In this document: positions 16,806-25,877 of the stretch, in pieces
Position numbering within the stretch: position 1 is the stretch's first letter
Layout: every line of letters starts with the position of its first letter
Assembly (NCBI RefSeq): GCF_013377235.1
Contig: NZ_CP016226.1
Location: forward strand, 1,922,001 to 1,986,000
DNA length: 64,000 nucleotides
Direction of reading: 5' to 3'
Source: Mannheimia varigena
GTDB taxonomy: Bacteria > Pseudomonadota > Gammaproteobacteria > Enterobacterales > Pasteurellaceae
Translations under genes and position numbers: made by a program
Notes under the pieces: model-generated
Databases searched by the model: none
Seen by the model: the letters and a program-made list of their open reading frames with translations, nothing else
Told to the model about the DNA's origin: nothing

Positions 16806-18575
16806 ATGTCTTGGGATATTGTCGCAACATTAGCAGTAACTTTTATTGCGGTATTTTTATTTGCAACAGAAAAAATTCGAATGGATGCGGTAGCTATTTT
16901 AGTTTTATCGTCTTTGGTTTTATTAGGACAAATTGATACTAAATCCGCATTAAGCGGATTCTCTAATTCCGCAACAGTTACTGTTACTGCAATGTTTGTG
17001 TTAGCTGCAGGTTTACAGAATAGTGGAGCGTTAGATAGCATAGGTGGTTTGCTGGCAAAGGTGAAAACGCCTTGGTTATTTATTTTGGTATTATGTGGCG
17101 TAAATGCTGTCATTTCTCCTTTTGTGAATAATACAGCAGTTGTTGCGGTATTAATTCCAATTGTGATTGCTGCTGCTCAGAATATTAATTTAGCGCCTTC
17201 TAAGGCATTAATTCCTCTCTCATTTTCATCTCAAATGGCTGGGGTCTGTACTCTTATTGGTACATCTACTAACTTATTAGTTAATGCAATTGCTCAACAA
17301 CAAGGACATCCTGGGTTTAGTATGTTTGAGTTTGCACCCCTGGGAATCATTTTCTTATTAGTAGGGGGGGCTTATCTATTAATTACAAGTCGTTTCCTAT
17401 TACCAGAATCTCGATTACAACTAGAAGATGGAGAGGGTTTTGGTAAGTATGTATCTGAGCTTAAGGTAAACAAAGATTCTGTATTAATTGGAAAAACAGT
17501 ATCTGATTCAGGCTTAATGGACGAATTTAATCTATTTACTATTGCGGTATTGCGCGATGGCGAGCGTTTATCCACACCAAGTCATCAAGTACTGCAAAAA
17601 CACGATATTTTATTATTACGTGGTGAATCGGAAAATTTAGCGAGTGCACGTGAAAAATATGGTCTACATCATGTTGTGTATGGCAGGCGTGATCTTGATG
17701 AAGAAAGTTTTGATGATTTAGTTTTAACAGAAGTAATGATTTCACCAACTTCTCGCTGGGTAGGAGGTACCATCCCTATCTTGCAACAACGCTGGAATAA
17801 AAATGCAACGGTATTGGGTATGCAGCGCCGTAGTAGAGTAATTCGTGAGCGTTTGCGTGGGATAAGGTTTAAAATGGGAGATATTCTATTAGTTACCTTA
17901 CCTCGTGAAGATATGGTGAGTTTGCGTAAAAATAAAGATTTTATCGTTTTGTCTTCCGAATTAGTCAAAACAGAGAGATCATGGCGTGCAAAATTTGCTC
18001 TAGTAGTTATGGCTGCTGTAGTAGCTACTGCCGCATTGGATATTGTTCCTATCTCAATTAGTTCTTTAGTTGGTGCGGTGGCAATGTGTATTGCTGGATG
18101 TTTAACGGCTGATGAGGCTTACCAATCAATAGACTGGAAAATTATTCTTGTATTAGCCGGTTTATTACCATTAGGTGAAGCAATGGCAAATAGTGGAGCT
18201 GCTCAATTTATTGTAGATAATACACTTGGAAAAGTTGGTGCATTTGGTCCATTGGTTGTTCTAGCAGTACTTTACTTACTTACATCAACCTTAACAGAGT
18301 TTATGAGTAATGCTGGTACTGCTGTGTTATTAACGCCTATTGCTATTTCAACAGCCAAAATGCTTGGGGTAGATGCTTCGCCATTTATTATTGCGGTAAT
18401 GTTTGCTGCAGCAACGAGTTTTATGACACCTGTCGGTTATCAGACTAATACGATGGTTTATGGTGCGGGTGGTTATAAATTTACTGATTTTATTAAAATC
18501 GGATTGCCATTGAATTTAATCTATTGGGGTCTAGCTGTGCTGTTAATTCCAATTTTCTTCCCATTTTATCCATAA
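16806..18575 (+). CDS. SLC13/DASS-family permease with paired RCK_C domains
   Basis: A 589-residue inner-membrane transporter. Hydrophobic helices at about 1-200 and 390-589 bracket a cytoplasmic section (about 205-375) holding two TrkA-C/RCK_C-like domains (SVLIGKTVSDSGLMDEFNL; VGGTIPILQQRWNKNATVLG). PFVNNTAVVAVLIP and GTSTNLLVNAIA are the paired SNT-type substrate/Na+ motifs. The family moves dicarboxylates, sulfate or similar anions with Na+; the substrate is not readable. RBS GGAG lies seven bases before the ATG. A run of seven G residues at 17364-17370 lies in the coding sequence. Confidence 0.85.
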   Translation: MSWDIVATLAVTFIAVFLFATEKIRMDAVAILVLSSLVLLGQIDTKSALSGFSNSATVTVTAMFVLAAGLQNSGALDSIGGLLAKVKTPWLFILVLCGVNAVISPFVNNTAVVAVLIPIVIAAAQNINLAPSKALIPLSFSSQMAGVCTLIGTSTNLLVNAIAQQQGHPGFSMFEFAPLGIIFLLVGGAYLLITSRFLLPESRLQLEDGEGFGKYVSELKVNKDSVLIGKTVSDSGLMDEFNLFTIAVLRDGERLSTPSHQVLQKHDILLLRGESENLASAREKYGLHHVVYGRRDLDEESFDDLVLTEVMISPTSRWVGGTIPILQQRWNKNATVLGMQRRSRVIRERLRGIRFKMGDILLVTLPREDMVSLRKNKDFIVLSSELVKTERSWRAKFALVVMAAVVATAALDIVPISISSLVGAVAMCIAGCLTADEAYQSIDWKIILVLAGLLPLGEAMANSGAAQFIVDNTLGKVGAFGPLVVLAVLYLLTSTLTEFMSNAGTAVLLTPIAISTAKMLGVDASPFIIAVMFAAATSFMTPVGYQTNTMVYGAGGYKFTDFIKIGLPLNLIYWGLAVLLIPIFFPFYP

Positions 18576-18673
18576 TAAATAGACGAAGTTTATAAAAAGG
18601 CAGGTTAAGAGTAAAAAAGACTAACTATTTTGTTTATTATTCTTTTCTGCCTCATATTTCCATAAGAAAGTAA

Positions 18674-18705
18674 AAGGTTTACAGAACTATAATTCTGTAA
18701 ACCTT
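18674..18705 (-). terminator. Terminator of the trimeric autotransporter gene
   Basis: AAGGTTTACAGAA, a six-base loop and a perfect inverted copy give a 13-bp stem with TTTT following on the minus strand. It also faces the SLC13 gene. Confidence 0.75.
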
Positions 18706-18737
18706 GCTAATGTTAAATGAATTTCTTTGTTAGGATA

Positions 18738-21700
18738 TTACCATTGATACCCCATGCCAATACTTCCGCCGAAGTCACCTCGGGTATTGCTATTACCGGT
18801 TAATTTATAAATAACCTTTCCATTATCCGAGATTCGAGAATAGCCTACCGCGATTGCAGCTTCATTACGATATGTACCTCCTGAAGCGGCAAGCATACTT
18901 TTGCCTGGTAAATATGCTTGAGGTAAGCCAGCTGTTGCAGTAGCTCCTGCAATACCTGCACGTAAACGTTTATCTACTTTATTAACTTTAGAATCGATAT
19001 TGTTGATCTTATTGTTAATATTTTGCTCAGATGCTTTTAATTGCCCGAAATTAACTGCATCAGTATCATTTGTACCTTTAGCCACATTAGTAATTTTCTT
19101 GTTAGCTGCATTAATGCCTGATTTAGTAACACTTGGACCACCATTAATAGTTAATCCATTTGTTGTGATTTCAGTATCGCCTGCTTTAACAGTATCTGCG
19201 GCCACAGTTGTTGCTGTTACAGAATTCACCTTAACATCTTTAGCTAGCTTTACATTTAGTGTGCCATTACCATCTGAAACAACGCCGATATTATTATCTG
19301 TTAGCGCCGATTCGTCAGATATTCCACCTTTTACTGTTACTGTAGAACCTAACTTACGAGTAGAAGCAGTTCCTGTATCGCCGGCAAATGTTAATGGGCT
19401 CGTTACAGCATCATTTAGTGCAGTAATTGCATCACCTACATTGTTAACAGTCTTATTTGCCTCACTGGCAGGAGCACCATTAACAACAGTATAGCTTGGA
19501 GCTGAAACAGTACCATTAGTATTAACGGTTGATCCGCCACCTAATGCATTAGCTATAGAATTTGCAGTGCTATAGAGTTGGCTACCATTCACAGCATCAG
19601 CAGAAACAGGTGAAATATCACCATCAGCAACACTAGTTACTTTTAAACTACCTGCATCTACGCCTGTTGTCGTGATACTTGGTCCATTCTCAATAGTTAA
19701 ACCATTAGTATTTACTTTGGTTTTACCTGTAGTAACAGAACCATCGTCACCTAAATTAACATCTTTAGCTAGTTTAACAATTAATGTATCATCACCATTT
19801 GCAACAACACCGATATTGTTATCAGTTAATGTTGTTGTATCAGCACCACCTTTAATATTTAATGTGTCGCCCAACTTACGAGTAAGCTTTGTACCTGTAT
19901 CATCTGCAAAACTAAGTCCGCCATTTTTTAGATCAGTTACTTCAGTACTTAAATTATCAATTTCAGTATAAGCTGCATAAAGTTGTGAACCATTAATTGC
20001 ATCAGTTGAGGTTCCGGATATACGGCCTGCAGCAACATTCGTTAATGTTCGTTCATTACCCTCAGAACCAATGCTTACAGTTGAAGTTGGGGTCGTTCCA
20101 GCGAATGTGTATGTATTGCCATTTAATTGAGCACTTTCTGTTGCAACTGCTTTTGCGGTAACAGAATTTGTACCTAAAGCAACGGAACCAATATGTGTTG
20201 CTGAAGCATTTTGTCCGAGAGCTACAGCACCAGTTGTAGTTGCTTGTGAGCTAACGCCTAATGCAACAGAAGCAGCGCCAACAGCATTTGCGTTATTACC
20301 TAAAGCAGTTGCGGAGCTGCCTGTAGCGTTAGCATTTCTCCCCACAGCGGTTGACCACATTCCATCTGCATTAGCAGAATTACCTAAAGCGGTTGACTGT
20401 GTACCCCCAGCGTTTGCGTTATAACCTGCAGCAAGAGAGCCAGCGCCGGTTGAAGTTGCTTCATAACCTACAGCGGTTGAATTTTCACCGGTAGCTTCAG
20501 ATTTAGCACCTAATGCAGTTGCACGAGCAGTTGTTGCTGTTGAAGCAGTACCAATAGCTGTTGAGGTATCACCATTTGCATTAGCTGCAGAACCAACTGC
20601 TAAGGCATTTGTGGCATTTGCATTTGCATTATAACCTACAGAGGTTGCATTCATGCCATCAGCTGTTGCACGAGGTCCCACAGCAGTGGTACGTTCACCA
20701 TTTGCTTTAGCCTCTGAACCTAAAGCGGTTGCAAGATTACCATTTGAACTGGTTGCAACCCCAATAGCCATAGAGTTAACTCCGCTAGAGCCTGTATTGT
20801 CATAGTTGTAACGTTGGATACCATCATCAGAAATACTCACATAATGCACTGCAAATTTACTAATTACTTCATTAAGCTGACCTACATTGACTGCATCAGT
20901 ATCCTCTTCACCAGCGGCAACATTAATAATCTTGTTTCCGCCATTATCTAAACCGTCTTTAGTTAAACTTACTGTGTTTCCTGCTGCACCATTAGAGATA
21001 GTTACACCTGTTGTGTTTAAAACAGTATCACCTGTAGTTAATGAACCGTTTGCACCTAAGTTAACTTTTTCTGCTAATTTAATAGTTAAAGTATCAGTAC
21101 CATCAGTTTCAACACCGATATTTCCATCAGTTAATGTATCTGTTGCACCGCCTTTAATATTTAGTGTTGAGCCTAAACGACGAGTAACACTAGTGCCTGT
21201 ATCACCAGCAAAGGTTAATGGGCTAATAACAGCAGTATTTAATGCACTTAGTGCTGCAGAAATATTAGTGTATGTTCCTTGATTGCCGTTTTCATCAGTA
21301 GCTGGGCTTCCATTTACTAAAGTATAAGTTGGAGCAGTAATATTACCATCAGTATTAACCGTTGCTCCACCACCTAAAATAGTTGCAGTAGAATTGGCTA
21401 CATTACCTAATGCTTTTTGAGTTAAGTATAGTTGTGAACCATTAATAGCATCTGTAGAAGTGTCTGAAATGCGACCAGCAGCTAAATTAGTAAGCGTTCT
21501 TTCTTTACTTTCTGCACCAATACTAACGGTGGCAATTGGTTCTTTACCTGCAAATCCACTATAAGTAATTCCATTTACCGTTGCATCTGTTGTTGATACA
21601 GCCTCTGCCGTAACGGAATTACTACCCAACGCTACAGCATCAGCATTTCCTGCTGTTGCATTACGACCAATCACCGTTGAGTTTGTTGCAGTTGCAGCAG

Positions 21701-22961
21701 CTCCAATAACTGTTGAGTAAAAGCCTGTTGCATTTGCTGAATCACCGATTGCAATAGTGCGCTGGTTTGTTGCTTTAGAGCTTAAACCAAGAGCAATTGA
21801 AGCAGCGCCTGAAGCTGTTGCACGGTTACCTAAAGCCGTTGCAGAGCCACCGCTTGCGTTAGCTTCACGACCAAAAGCAGAATCATAGTCTTTACCTGCA
21901 TTTGAATTTGTACCAACAGCTGTTGTTAAAAGAGCAGTAGCATTTGCGTAGTAGCCTAATGCAGTTGAACCATGCCCAGATGTTCTTGCTTCATAACCAA
22001 CCGCTGTTGAGTTATCACCGCTTGCTTTAGATTTTGAACCTAACGCAGTTGAGTGAATCGCAGAAGCATTTGATTCAGCACCATAGGCAGAGCTCGTTAT
22101 ACCAGTTGCATATGCGTGACTACCTATAGCAGTAGCCCCCCCTACATCTGTAGTTGTTGCTGTTGCTGAGCTCTTATAATTATTAATGCCATTTGCAAGA
22201 GCCGAATTACCTATCGCAATATTGTTACTACTGGTTACGTTAGTAGTAGGCCCTGCTACTTTCGCATTAGCATAAGTACCAATCGCAATATTATGGTCAC
22301 CACTTGTGCCATCACCTGCCGCATTACCTATAGAAATAGTATTATTACCAGTTAAGTTAGAACCAGCAGAATAACCTAATCCGATGTTATATGAGGTATC
22401 TGTATGGTTTGCACCTGCTTTGTTACCAATAAATACTTCACGAAAACCTGTGGCATTAGACTCATAACCAACCGCAACAGATAAATTACTTGCTGTTGAA
22501 TTTGCCCCTAAAGCGGTTGACGCATATGTAGCACTAGCAAGTCCTCCTAAAGCAGTTGAAGCATCTGCAGTTGCAGTTGCATTATAGCCGATAGCAGTAG
22601 AGTACTTACCTGCATTACTAATATTGTCAATAGTTTCTCCTGAAACAGGATCAGTCACAGTAGTAATCGTTGACTTCACGTTAGAGCCTGTGCCAATAGC
22701 AACTGCTGTTAACTTATCAATTGATTCAGCCGTTTGCGTATTGTCAGGAACCATTCCCCCATTAAAGGTATAAGCTACCTCCGCTGCATTTGCAAAAGAT
22801 GCTGACAGCACAAGGCTTACTGCACTTAATTTAAATGCCTTAGAAGTTAAAGATGTTTTTGCTATTTTCGAGCCTGATTTACTTGAACTTCTCGATAATT
22901 CAGAAACCACAGTCCAAGTACGCTTAGCGTGATTCCAAACTATTCGATAAATTTTATTCAT
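18738..22961 (-). CDS. Trimeric autotransporter adhesin (YadA/Hsf-like)
   Basis: A 1407-residue surface adhesin. It starts with an extended signal peptide region (MNKIYRIVWNHAKRTWTVVS) and a likely cut near residue 60 (SASFANA-AE). Two head regions of YadA-like repeats (residues about 95-460 and 725-955, with many TALG/TAVG units) each end in a neck (TLTNLAAGRIS..TDAINGSQLY) followed by stalk modules (LTFAGDTGT, NIKGG, LTDNNIGV). The C-terminal membrane anchor includes AGLPQAYLPGKSM and ends GMGYQW, with the required aromatic last residue. The head-neck-stalk unit is duplicated. SD AAGGAG precedes the ATG. A G7 tract lies in the first head. Confidence 0.95.
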   Translation of the reverse strand: MNKIYRIVWNHAKRTWTVVSELSRSSSKSGSKIAKTSLTSKAFKLSAVSLVLSASFANAAEVAYTFNGGMVPDNTQTAESIDKLTAVAIGTGSNVKSTITTVTDPVSGETIDNISNAGKYSTAIGYNATATADASTALGGLASATYASTALGANSTASNLSVAVGYESNATGFREVFIGNKAGANHTDTSYNIGLGYSAGSNLTGNNTISIGNAAGDGTSGDHNIAIGTYANAKVAGPTTNVTSSNNIAIGNSALANGINNYKSSATATTTDVGGATAIGSHAYATGITSSAYGAESNASAIHSTALGSKSKASGDNSTAVGYEARTSGHGSTALGYYANATALLTTAVGTNSNAGKDYDSAFGREANASGGSATALGNRATASGAASIALGLSSKATNQRTIAIGDSANATGFYSTVIGAAATATNSTVIGRNATAGNADAVALGSNSVTAEAVSTTDATVNGITYSGFAGKEPIATVSIGAESKERTLTNLAAGRISDTSTDAINGSQLYLTQKALGNVANSTATILGGGATVNTDGNITAPTYTLVNGSPATDENGNQGTYTNISAALSALNTAVISPLTFAGDTGTSVTRRLGSTLNIKGGATDTLTDGNIGVETDGTDTLTIKLAEKVNLGANGSLTTGDTVLNTTGVTISNGAAGNTVSLTKDGLDNGGNKIINVAAGEEDTDAVNVGQLNEVISKFAVHYVSISDDGIQRYNYDNTGSSGVNSMAIGVATSSNGNLATALGSEAKANGERTTAVGPRATADGMNATSVGYNANANATNALAVGSAANANGDTSTAIGTASTATTARATALGAKSEATGENSTAVGYEATSTGAGSLAAGYNANAGGTQSTALGNSANADGMWSTAVGRNANATGSSATALGNNANAVGAASVALGVSSQATTTGAVALGQNASATHIGSVALGTNSVTAKAVATESAQLNGNTYTFAGTTPTSTVSIGSEGNERTLTNVAAGRISGTSTDAINGSQLYAAYTEIDNLSTEVTDLKNGGLSFADDTGTKLTRKLGDTLNIKGGADTTTLTDNNIGVVANGDDTLIVKLAKDVNLGDDGSVTTGKTKVNTNGLTIENGPSITTTGVDAGSLKVTSVADGDISPVSADAVNGSQLYSTANSIANALGGGSTVNTNGTVSAPSYTVVNGAPASEANKTVNNVGDAITALNDAVTSPLTFAGDTGTASTRKLGSTVTVKGGISDESALTDNNIGVVSDGNGTLNVKLAKDVKVNSVTATTVAADTVKAGDTEITTNGLTINGGPSVTKSGINAANKKITNVAKGTNDTDAVNFGQLKASEQNINNKINNIDSKVNKVDKRLRAGIAGATATAGLPQAYLPGKSMLAASGGTYRNEAAIAVGYSRISDNGKVIYKLTGNSNTRGDFGGSIGMGYQW

Positions 22962-23041
22962 AAATTACTCCTTAGATTTGTTTATTAGAAATTTAATGCG
23001 AAAGATTGCACTTGCTTTAATGTTCTAATAAGTAGTAGAGA

Positions 23042-23061
23042 ATTATAGTGGTAATACCACT
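23042..23061 (-). promoter_or_regulatory. Adhesin promoter -10 with adjoining palindrome
   Basis: On the minus strand a perfect TATAAT (23047-23042) is immediately preceded by the palindrome AGTGGTATTACCACT (23061-23047). No good -35 is present at the expected distance. A regulator bound to the palindrome could activate or block this promoter. The -10 lies 80 bases before the adhesin ATG, leaving a long untranslated leader. Confidence 0.5.
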
Positions 23062-23210
23062 GACGAGTAGTGCTAACTTTGTAAGTTTACGTAATTTTTT
23101 GTCAGTTTTTGTAGATGGTAGATTTTGTTGTAGATGTTATGCTTATTTTGATTTTTTGCTTTGTATGATCTAGAATTTAAAACGTATATTTCACTTTATT
23201 TGGAGGAGAA

Positions 23211-23951
23211 ATGGGCGACTTATCTATTTTAGATAAAATAAGGAAAGAAATTTTTAGTGGTTGGACTACTTTTGAGGCTATTTGGCTATTAATTTTTCTT
23301 GTTATTCAAATAGGAATCTTTGTCTATCAACCCGATACTTGGCTTGCTACCATCGCCGCTATCAATGGTATTCTATGTGTAGTGTTTGTAGGGAAGGGGA
23401 AGATCAGTAACTACTTCTTTGGCTTAATTTCTGTGTCGCTTTATGCCTATATTTCTTATACCTTCAAACTTTATGGTGAAATGATGTTAAACCTCTTGGT
23501 TTATGTTCCTGTGCAATTTATCGGTTTTTACTTTTGGCGCAAGAATATGAGCAGCCAAAATACGGTGAATAAATCAGGTGCAAAGGAGGTAATTGCAAAG
23601 GCTTTAACGGCTAAACAGTGGGTAATTGTTGTTATCTCAACTATTGTTGGGACTTACCTCTATATTCAATTGCTAAAATATCTAGGTAGTGCATTAGCGG
23701 TATTAGATGGTGCGACAGTTGTGATTTCAATTGTGGCACAAATCCTAATGGTGCTGCGTTACCGAGAACAATGGGCGTTATGGATTATCGTTAATATTAT
23801 GACGATCTCACTTTGGGCGGCAATGTATTTCAAAAATGGAGAAACTAGCTTGCCATTATTAGTGATGTATGTGATGTATCTCTGCAACTCAATTTACGGC
23901 TATTACAACTGGATTAAACTTCATAGAAATCATAGGCAAGAAATTAGATAA
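23211..23951 (+). CDS. pnuC: Nicotinamide riboside transporter PnuC
   Basis: A 246-residue inner-membrane protein with about seven helices. It facilitates uptake of nicotinamide riboside, the form in which Pasteurellaceae acquire NAD precursor (V factor). Features include VGKGKISNYFFGLISVSLYAY, LLVYVPVQFIGFYFWRKN and the late WAAMYFKNG..VMYLCNSIYGYYNW segment typical of PnuC. GGAGGAG stands before the ATG. It is monocistronic and divergent from the adhesin. Two direct copies of TGTAGATG 19 bases apart (23110, 23129) lie upstream. Confidence 0.95.
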   Translation: MGDLSILDKIRKEIFSGWTTFEAIWLLIFLVIQIGIFVYQPDTWLATIAAINGILCVVFVGKGKISNYFFGLISVSLYAYISYTFKLYGEMMLNLLVYVPVQFIGFYFWRKNMSSQNTVNKSGAKEVIAKALTAKQWVIVVISTIVGTYLYIQLLKYLGSALAVLDGATVVISIVAQILMVLRYREQWALWIIVNIMTISLWAAMYFKNGETSLPLLVMYVMYLCNSIYGYYNWIKLHRNHRQEIR

Positions 23952-23962
23952 TTAAATAAATG

Positions 23963-24008
23963 CAAGCGGTTATTTTTTGGTAAAAAATTACGAAACAATG
24001 ACCGCTTG
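23963..24008. repeat. Inverted USS pair after pnuC
   Basis: CAAGCGGT at 23963-23970 and ACCGCTTG at 24001-24008 face each other. Pairing extends to about 11 bp around a long loop. It probably marks the end of the pnuC transcript. Confidence 0.65.
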
Positions 24009-24032
24009 TTACGTTATTTCAAGCGTGATTTT

Positions 24033-24257
24033 CTAAGTGGCGGAAATTGGCAAAAAATAGCGGAATTTTGACCACTTGTGGTTCGGCATCTGCTTTGTAA
24101 TCACCTTTACAAGCGGTAAGATTTGGTTATTTTTTTGCAAATCTCCTTTCGCATTTAACAGAGCTTCAATTTTCCCAAAAGCCGCCGGATTGGCATATTC
24201 TTTGATGTTAGGATCGTAAAATAAGGGCTTGGCGTTGTCATTGTGTTCCTTAAGCAT
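24033..24257 (-). CDS. Hypothetical small protein or gene remnant
   Basis: An open frame of 74 residues starting MLKEHNDNAKPLFYDPN. I do not recognise it. The first 45 residues look like ordinary protein sequence. The rest is read through a USS copy (24112-24120) and a low-complexity stretch, as if the end of an older gene had been replaced. The SD is weak (GATAAAG). It lies behind the purD terminator. It could be a decayed gene tail; expression is doubtful. Confidence 0.3.
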   Translation of the reverse strand: MLKEHNDNAKPLFYDPNIKEYANPAAFGKIEALLNAKGDLQKNNQILPLVKVITKQMPNHKWSKFRYFLPISAT

Positions 24258-24297
24258 CTTTATCAGAATTCTTGAATAGCAGAATCATAATATGAAA

Positions 24298-24326
24298 AAG
24301 GCACACAACCAGAAGTTGTATGCCTT
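24298..24326 (-). terminator. Terminator of purD
   Basis: AAGGCACACAAC and GTTGTATGCCTT pair with one mismatch around a five-base loop. T runs flank it on both strands; it follows the purD stop. Confidence 0.8.
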
Positions 24327-24345
24327 TATTTTTTAGCTTTGTTTA

Positions 24346-25632
24346 TTATTTTGCTTGTTCTCTGGCAACCGCTCGGTAGCCGATATCACGGCGGTAGAAT
24401 CTGCCTGTCCATTGGATTTGTTCAGCCAGTTTTAATGCCTGTTGTTGGGCTTCAAATACTGAGTTGCCGAGAGCGGTGGCACAAAGCACACGTCCGCCGT
24501 TGGTGACTAATTTGCCCTCTTTTTGCTCCACACCAGCTAAGAATACTTTTTGATTTGGGGTAGCGGCTGGAATACCGGTGATTTCATCGTCTTTGCGGTA
24601 ATCGCCTGGGTAGCCTTCAGCGGCAAGCACAATGCCTAGCGCGGCTTGTTCGCACCATTTGGATTGAATGGTGTCTAGCTCGCCATCGCACGCTTTTAAG
24701 CAGAGTTCGACTAAATCGGACTCCAAACGCATCATAATCGGTTGGGTTTCAGGGTCGCCAAAGCGGCAGTTAAATTCGATCACTTTCGGCTGACCGTTTG
24801 GCATAATCATCAAACCTGCGTATAAAAAGCCGGTGTATGGATTATTTTCTGCCGCCATTCCACGCACGGTTGGGTAGATAATTTCTTCCATTACACGGTT
24901 GTGGAGCGCTTGGGTCACAACCGGAGCCGGTGAGTAAGCCCCCATTCCGCCAGTGTTCAAGCCTTTATCGCCCTCGCCCACACGTTTGTGGTCTTGTGAG
25001 GTTGCCATCGGCTCCACGTTTTTGCCGTCCACCATCACGATAAAGCTCGCTTCTTCGCCATCTAAAAACTCTTCGATCACCACACGGCTGCCGGCGTCAC
25101 CAAATGCATTGCCTGAAAGCATATCACGTACGGCATCTTCCGCTTCTTGCAGCGTCATTGCCACAATCACGCCTTTTCCTGCGGCTAAACCGTCCGCTTT
25201 AATCACAATCGGAGCACCTTTTTCTTTTAGGTAGGTAAGTGCCGGTTCAACTTCGGTGAAGTTTTGGTATTCTGCGGTTGGGATATTATGGCGAGCCAAG
25301 AAATCTTTGGTAAAGGCTTTCGAGCCTTCTAACTGAGCCGCTGCTTGGGTTGGGCCGAAAATTTTCAAGCCGTTGGCTCGGAAAGCATCTACTACGCCAG
25401 CCACAAGCGGGGCTTCCGGCCCGACAATGGTTAAACCTACGTTGTTCTCTTTTGCAAACGCAACTAACGCCGGTAAATCTGTGCCTGAAATCGCCACATT
25501 CTCAATACCGTTTTCCGTTGCTGTACCGGCATTGCCCGGTGCGACAAATACTTTATCCGCTAGGGGAGATTGACGCACTTTCCAAGCTAATGCGTGTTCA
25601 CGACCACCATTTCCAATAATTAAAATATTCAT
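24346..25632 (-). CDS. purD: Phosphoribosylamine-glycine ligase (GAR synthetase)
   Basis: Joins glycine to phosphoribosylamine using ATP in de novo purine synthesis. It has 428 residues and an ATP-grasp fold. The N-terminal GNGGREHALAWK, GPEAPLVAGVVD, KADGLAAGKGV (ATP lysine) and EFNCRFGDPETQ (metal site) are all present. SD AAGGAA precedes the ATG. It is not joined to purH here. A PurR box lies just upstream. Confidence 0.97.
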   Translation of the reverse strand: MNILIIGNGGREHALAWKVRQSPLADKVFVAPGNAGTATENGIENVAISGTDLPALVAFAKENNVGLTIVGPEAPLVAGVVDAFRANGLKIFGPTQAAAQLEGSKAFTKDFLARHNIPTAEYQNFTEVEPALTYLKEKGAPIVIKADGLAAGKGVIVAMTLQEAEDAVRDMLSGNAFGDAGSRVVIEEFLDGEEASFIVMVDGKNVEPMATSQDHKRVGEGDKGLNTGGMGAYSPAPVVTQALHNRVMEEIIYPTVRGMAAENNPYTGFLYAGLMIMPNGQPKVIEFNCRFGDPETQPIMMRLESDLVELCLKACDGELDTIQSKWCEQAALGIVLAAEGYPGDYRKDDEITGIPAATPNQKVFLAGVEQKEGKLVTNGGRVLCATALGNSVFEAQQQALKLAEQIQWTGRFYRRDIGYRAVAREQAK

Positions 25633-25654
25633 TTGAATTCCTTATGTGTAACCA

Positions 25655-25670
25655 AAGCAAACGTTTGCGT
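25655..25670. promoter_or_regulatory. PurR operator upstream of purD
   Basis: AAGCAAACGTTTGCGT matches the PurR consensus ACGCAAACGTTTNCGT except at position 2, with a perfect GCAAACGTTTGC core. It is centred about 30 bases before the purD ATG. Confidence 0.85.
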
Positions 25671-25754
25671 ATTCTACTTTATTTAGGCTGACAAATAAAC
25701 CTCAAAACAAGCGGTTATTTTTCCTAAAAATTTTGCAAATTTGCGAATTGTTGC

Positions 25755-25782
25755 TTGCAAAATAGTCTTTTTTCCGTATAAT
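25755..25782 (+). promoter_or_regulatory. rpsF operon promoter
   Basis: -35 TTGCAA (25755-25760), a 16-base spacer and a perfect -10 TATAAT (25777-25782) give a strong promoter about 90 bases upstream of rpsF, suited to a ribosomal protein operon. Confidence 0.7.
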
Positions 25783-25791
25783 TCCGCCGTT

Positions 25792-25869
25792 CAGTCACAT
25801 TTGTTTTTTAATCCTTGCTTCCACAAGTTGGTGACTGGCTAAAGTTGGAGGCTGCTAACCCGTAAGGAT
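25792..25869 (+). promoter_or_regulatory. Structured rpsF leader, likely S6:S18 autoregulatory element
   Basis: CAGTCAC (25792-25798) pairs with GTGACTG (25831-25837). ATCCTT (25811-25816), inside that loop, is complementary to AAGGAT (25864-25869) next to the rpsF start. The overlapping pairings suggest a switchable or pseudoknotted leader. Proteobacterial rpsF leaders are known targets of the S6:S18 complex; equating this one with that element is inference. Confidence 0.5.
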
Positions 25870-25877
25870 AGTCATCA

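Noticed and set aside
19000..21282. Several open frames of 99-164 codons antisense to the adhesin
   Set aside because: Low-complexity mirror images of the autotransporter repeats; no SD and no family resemblance.
24033..24257. Firm assignment of the small frame beside purD to a protein family
   Set aside because: I see no family signature; kept only as a low-confidence hypothetical or remnant.
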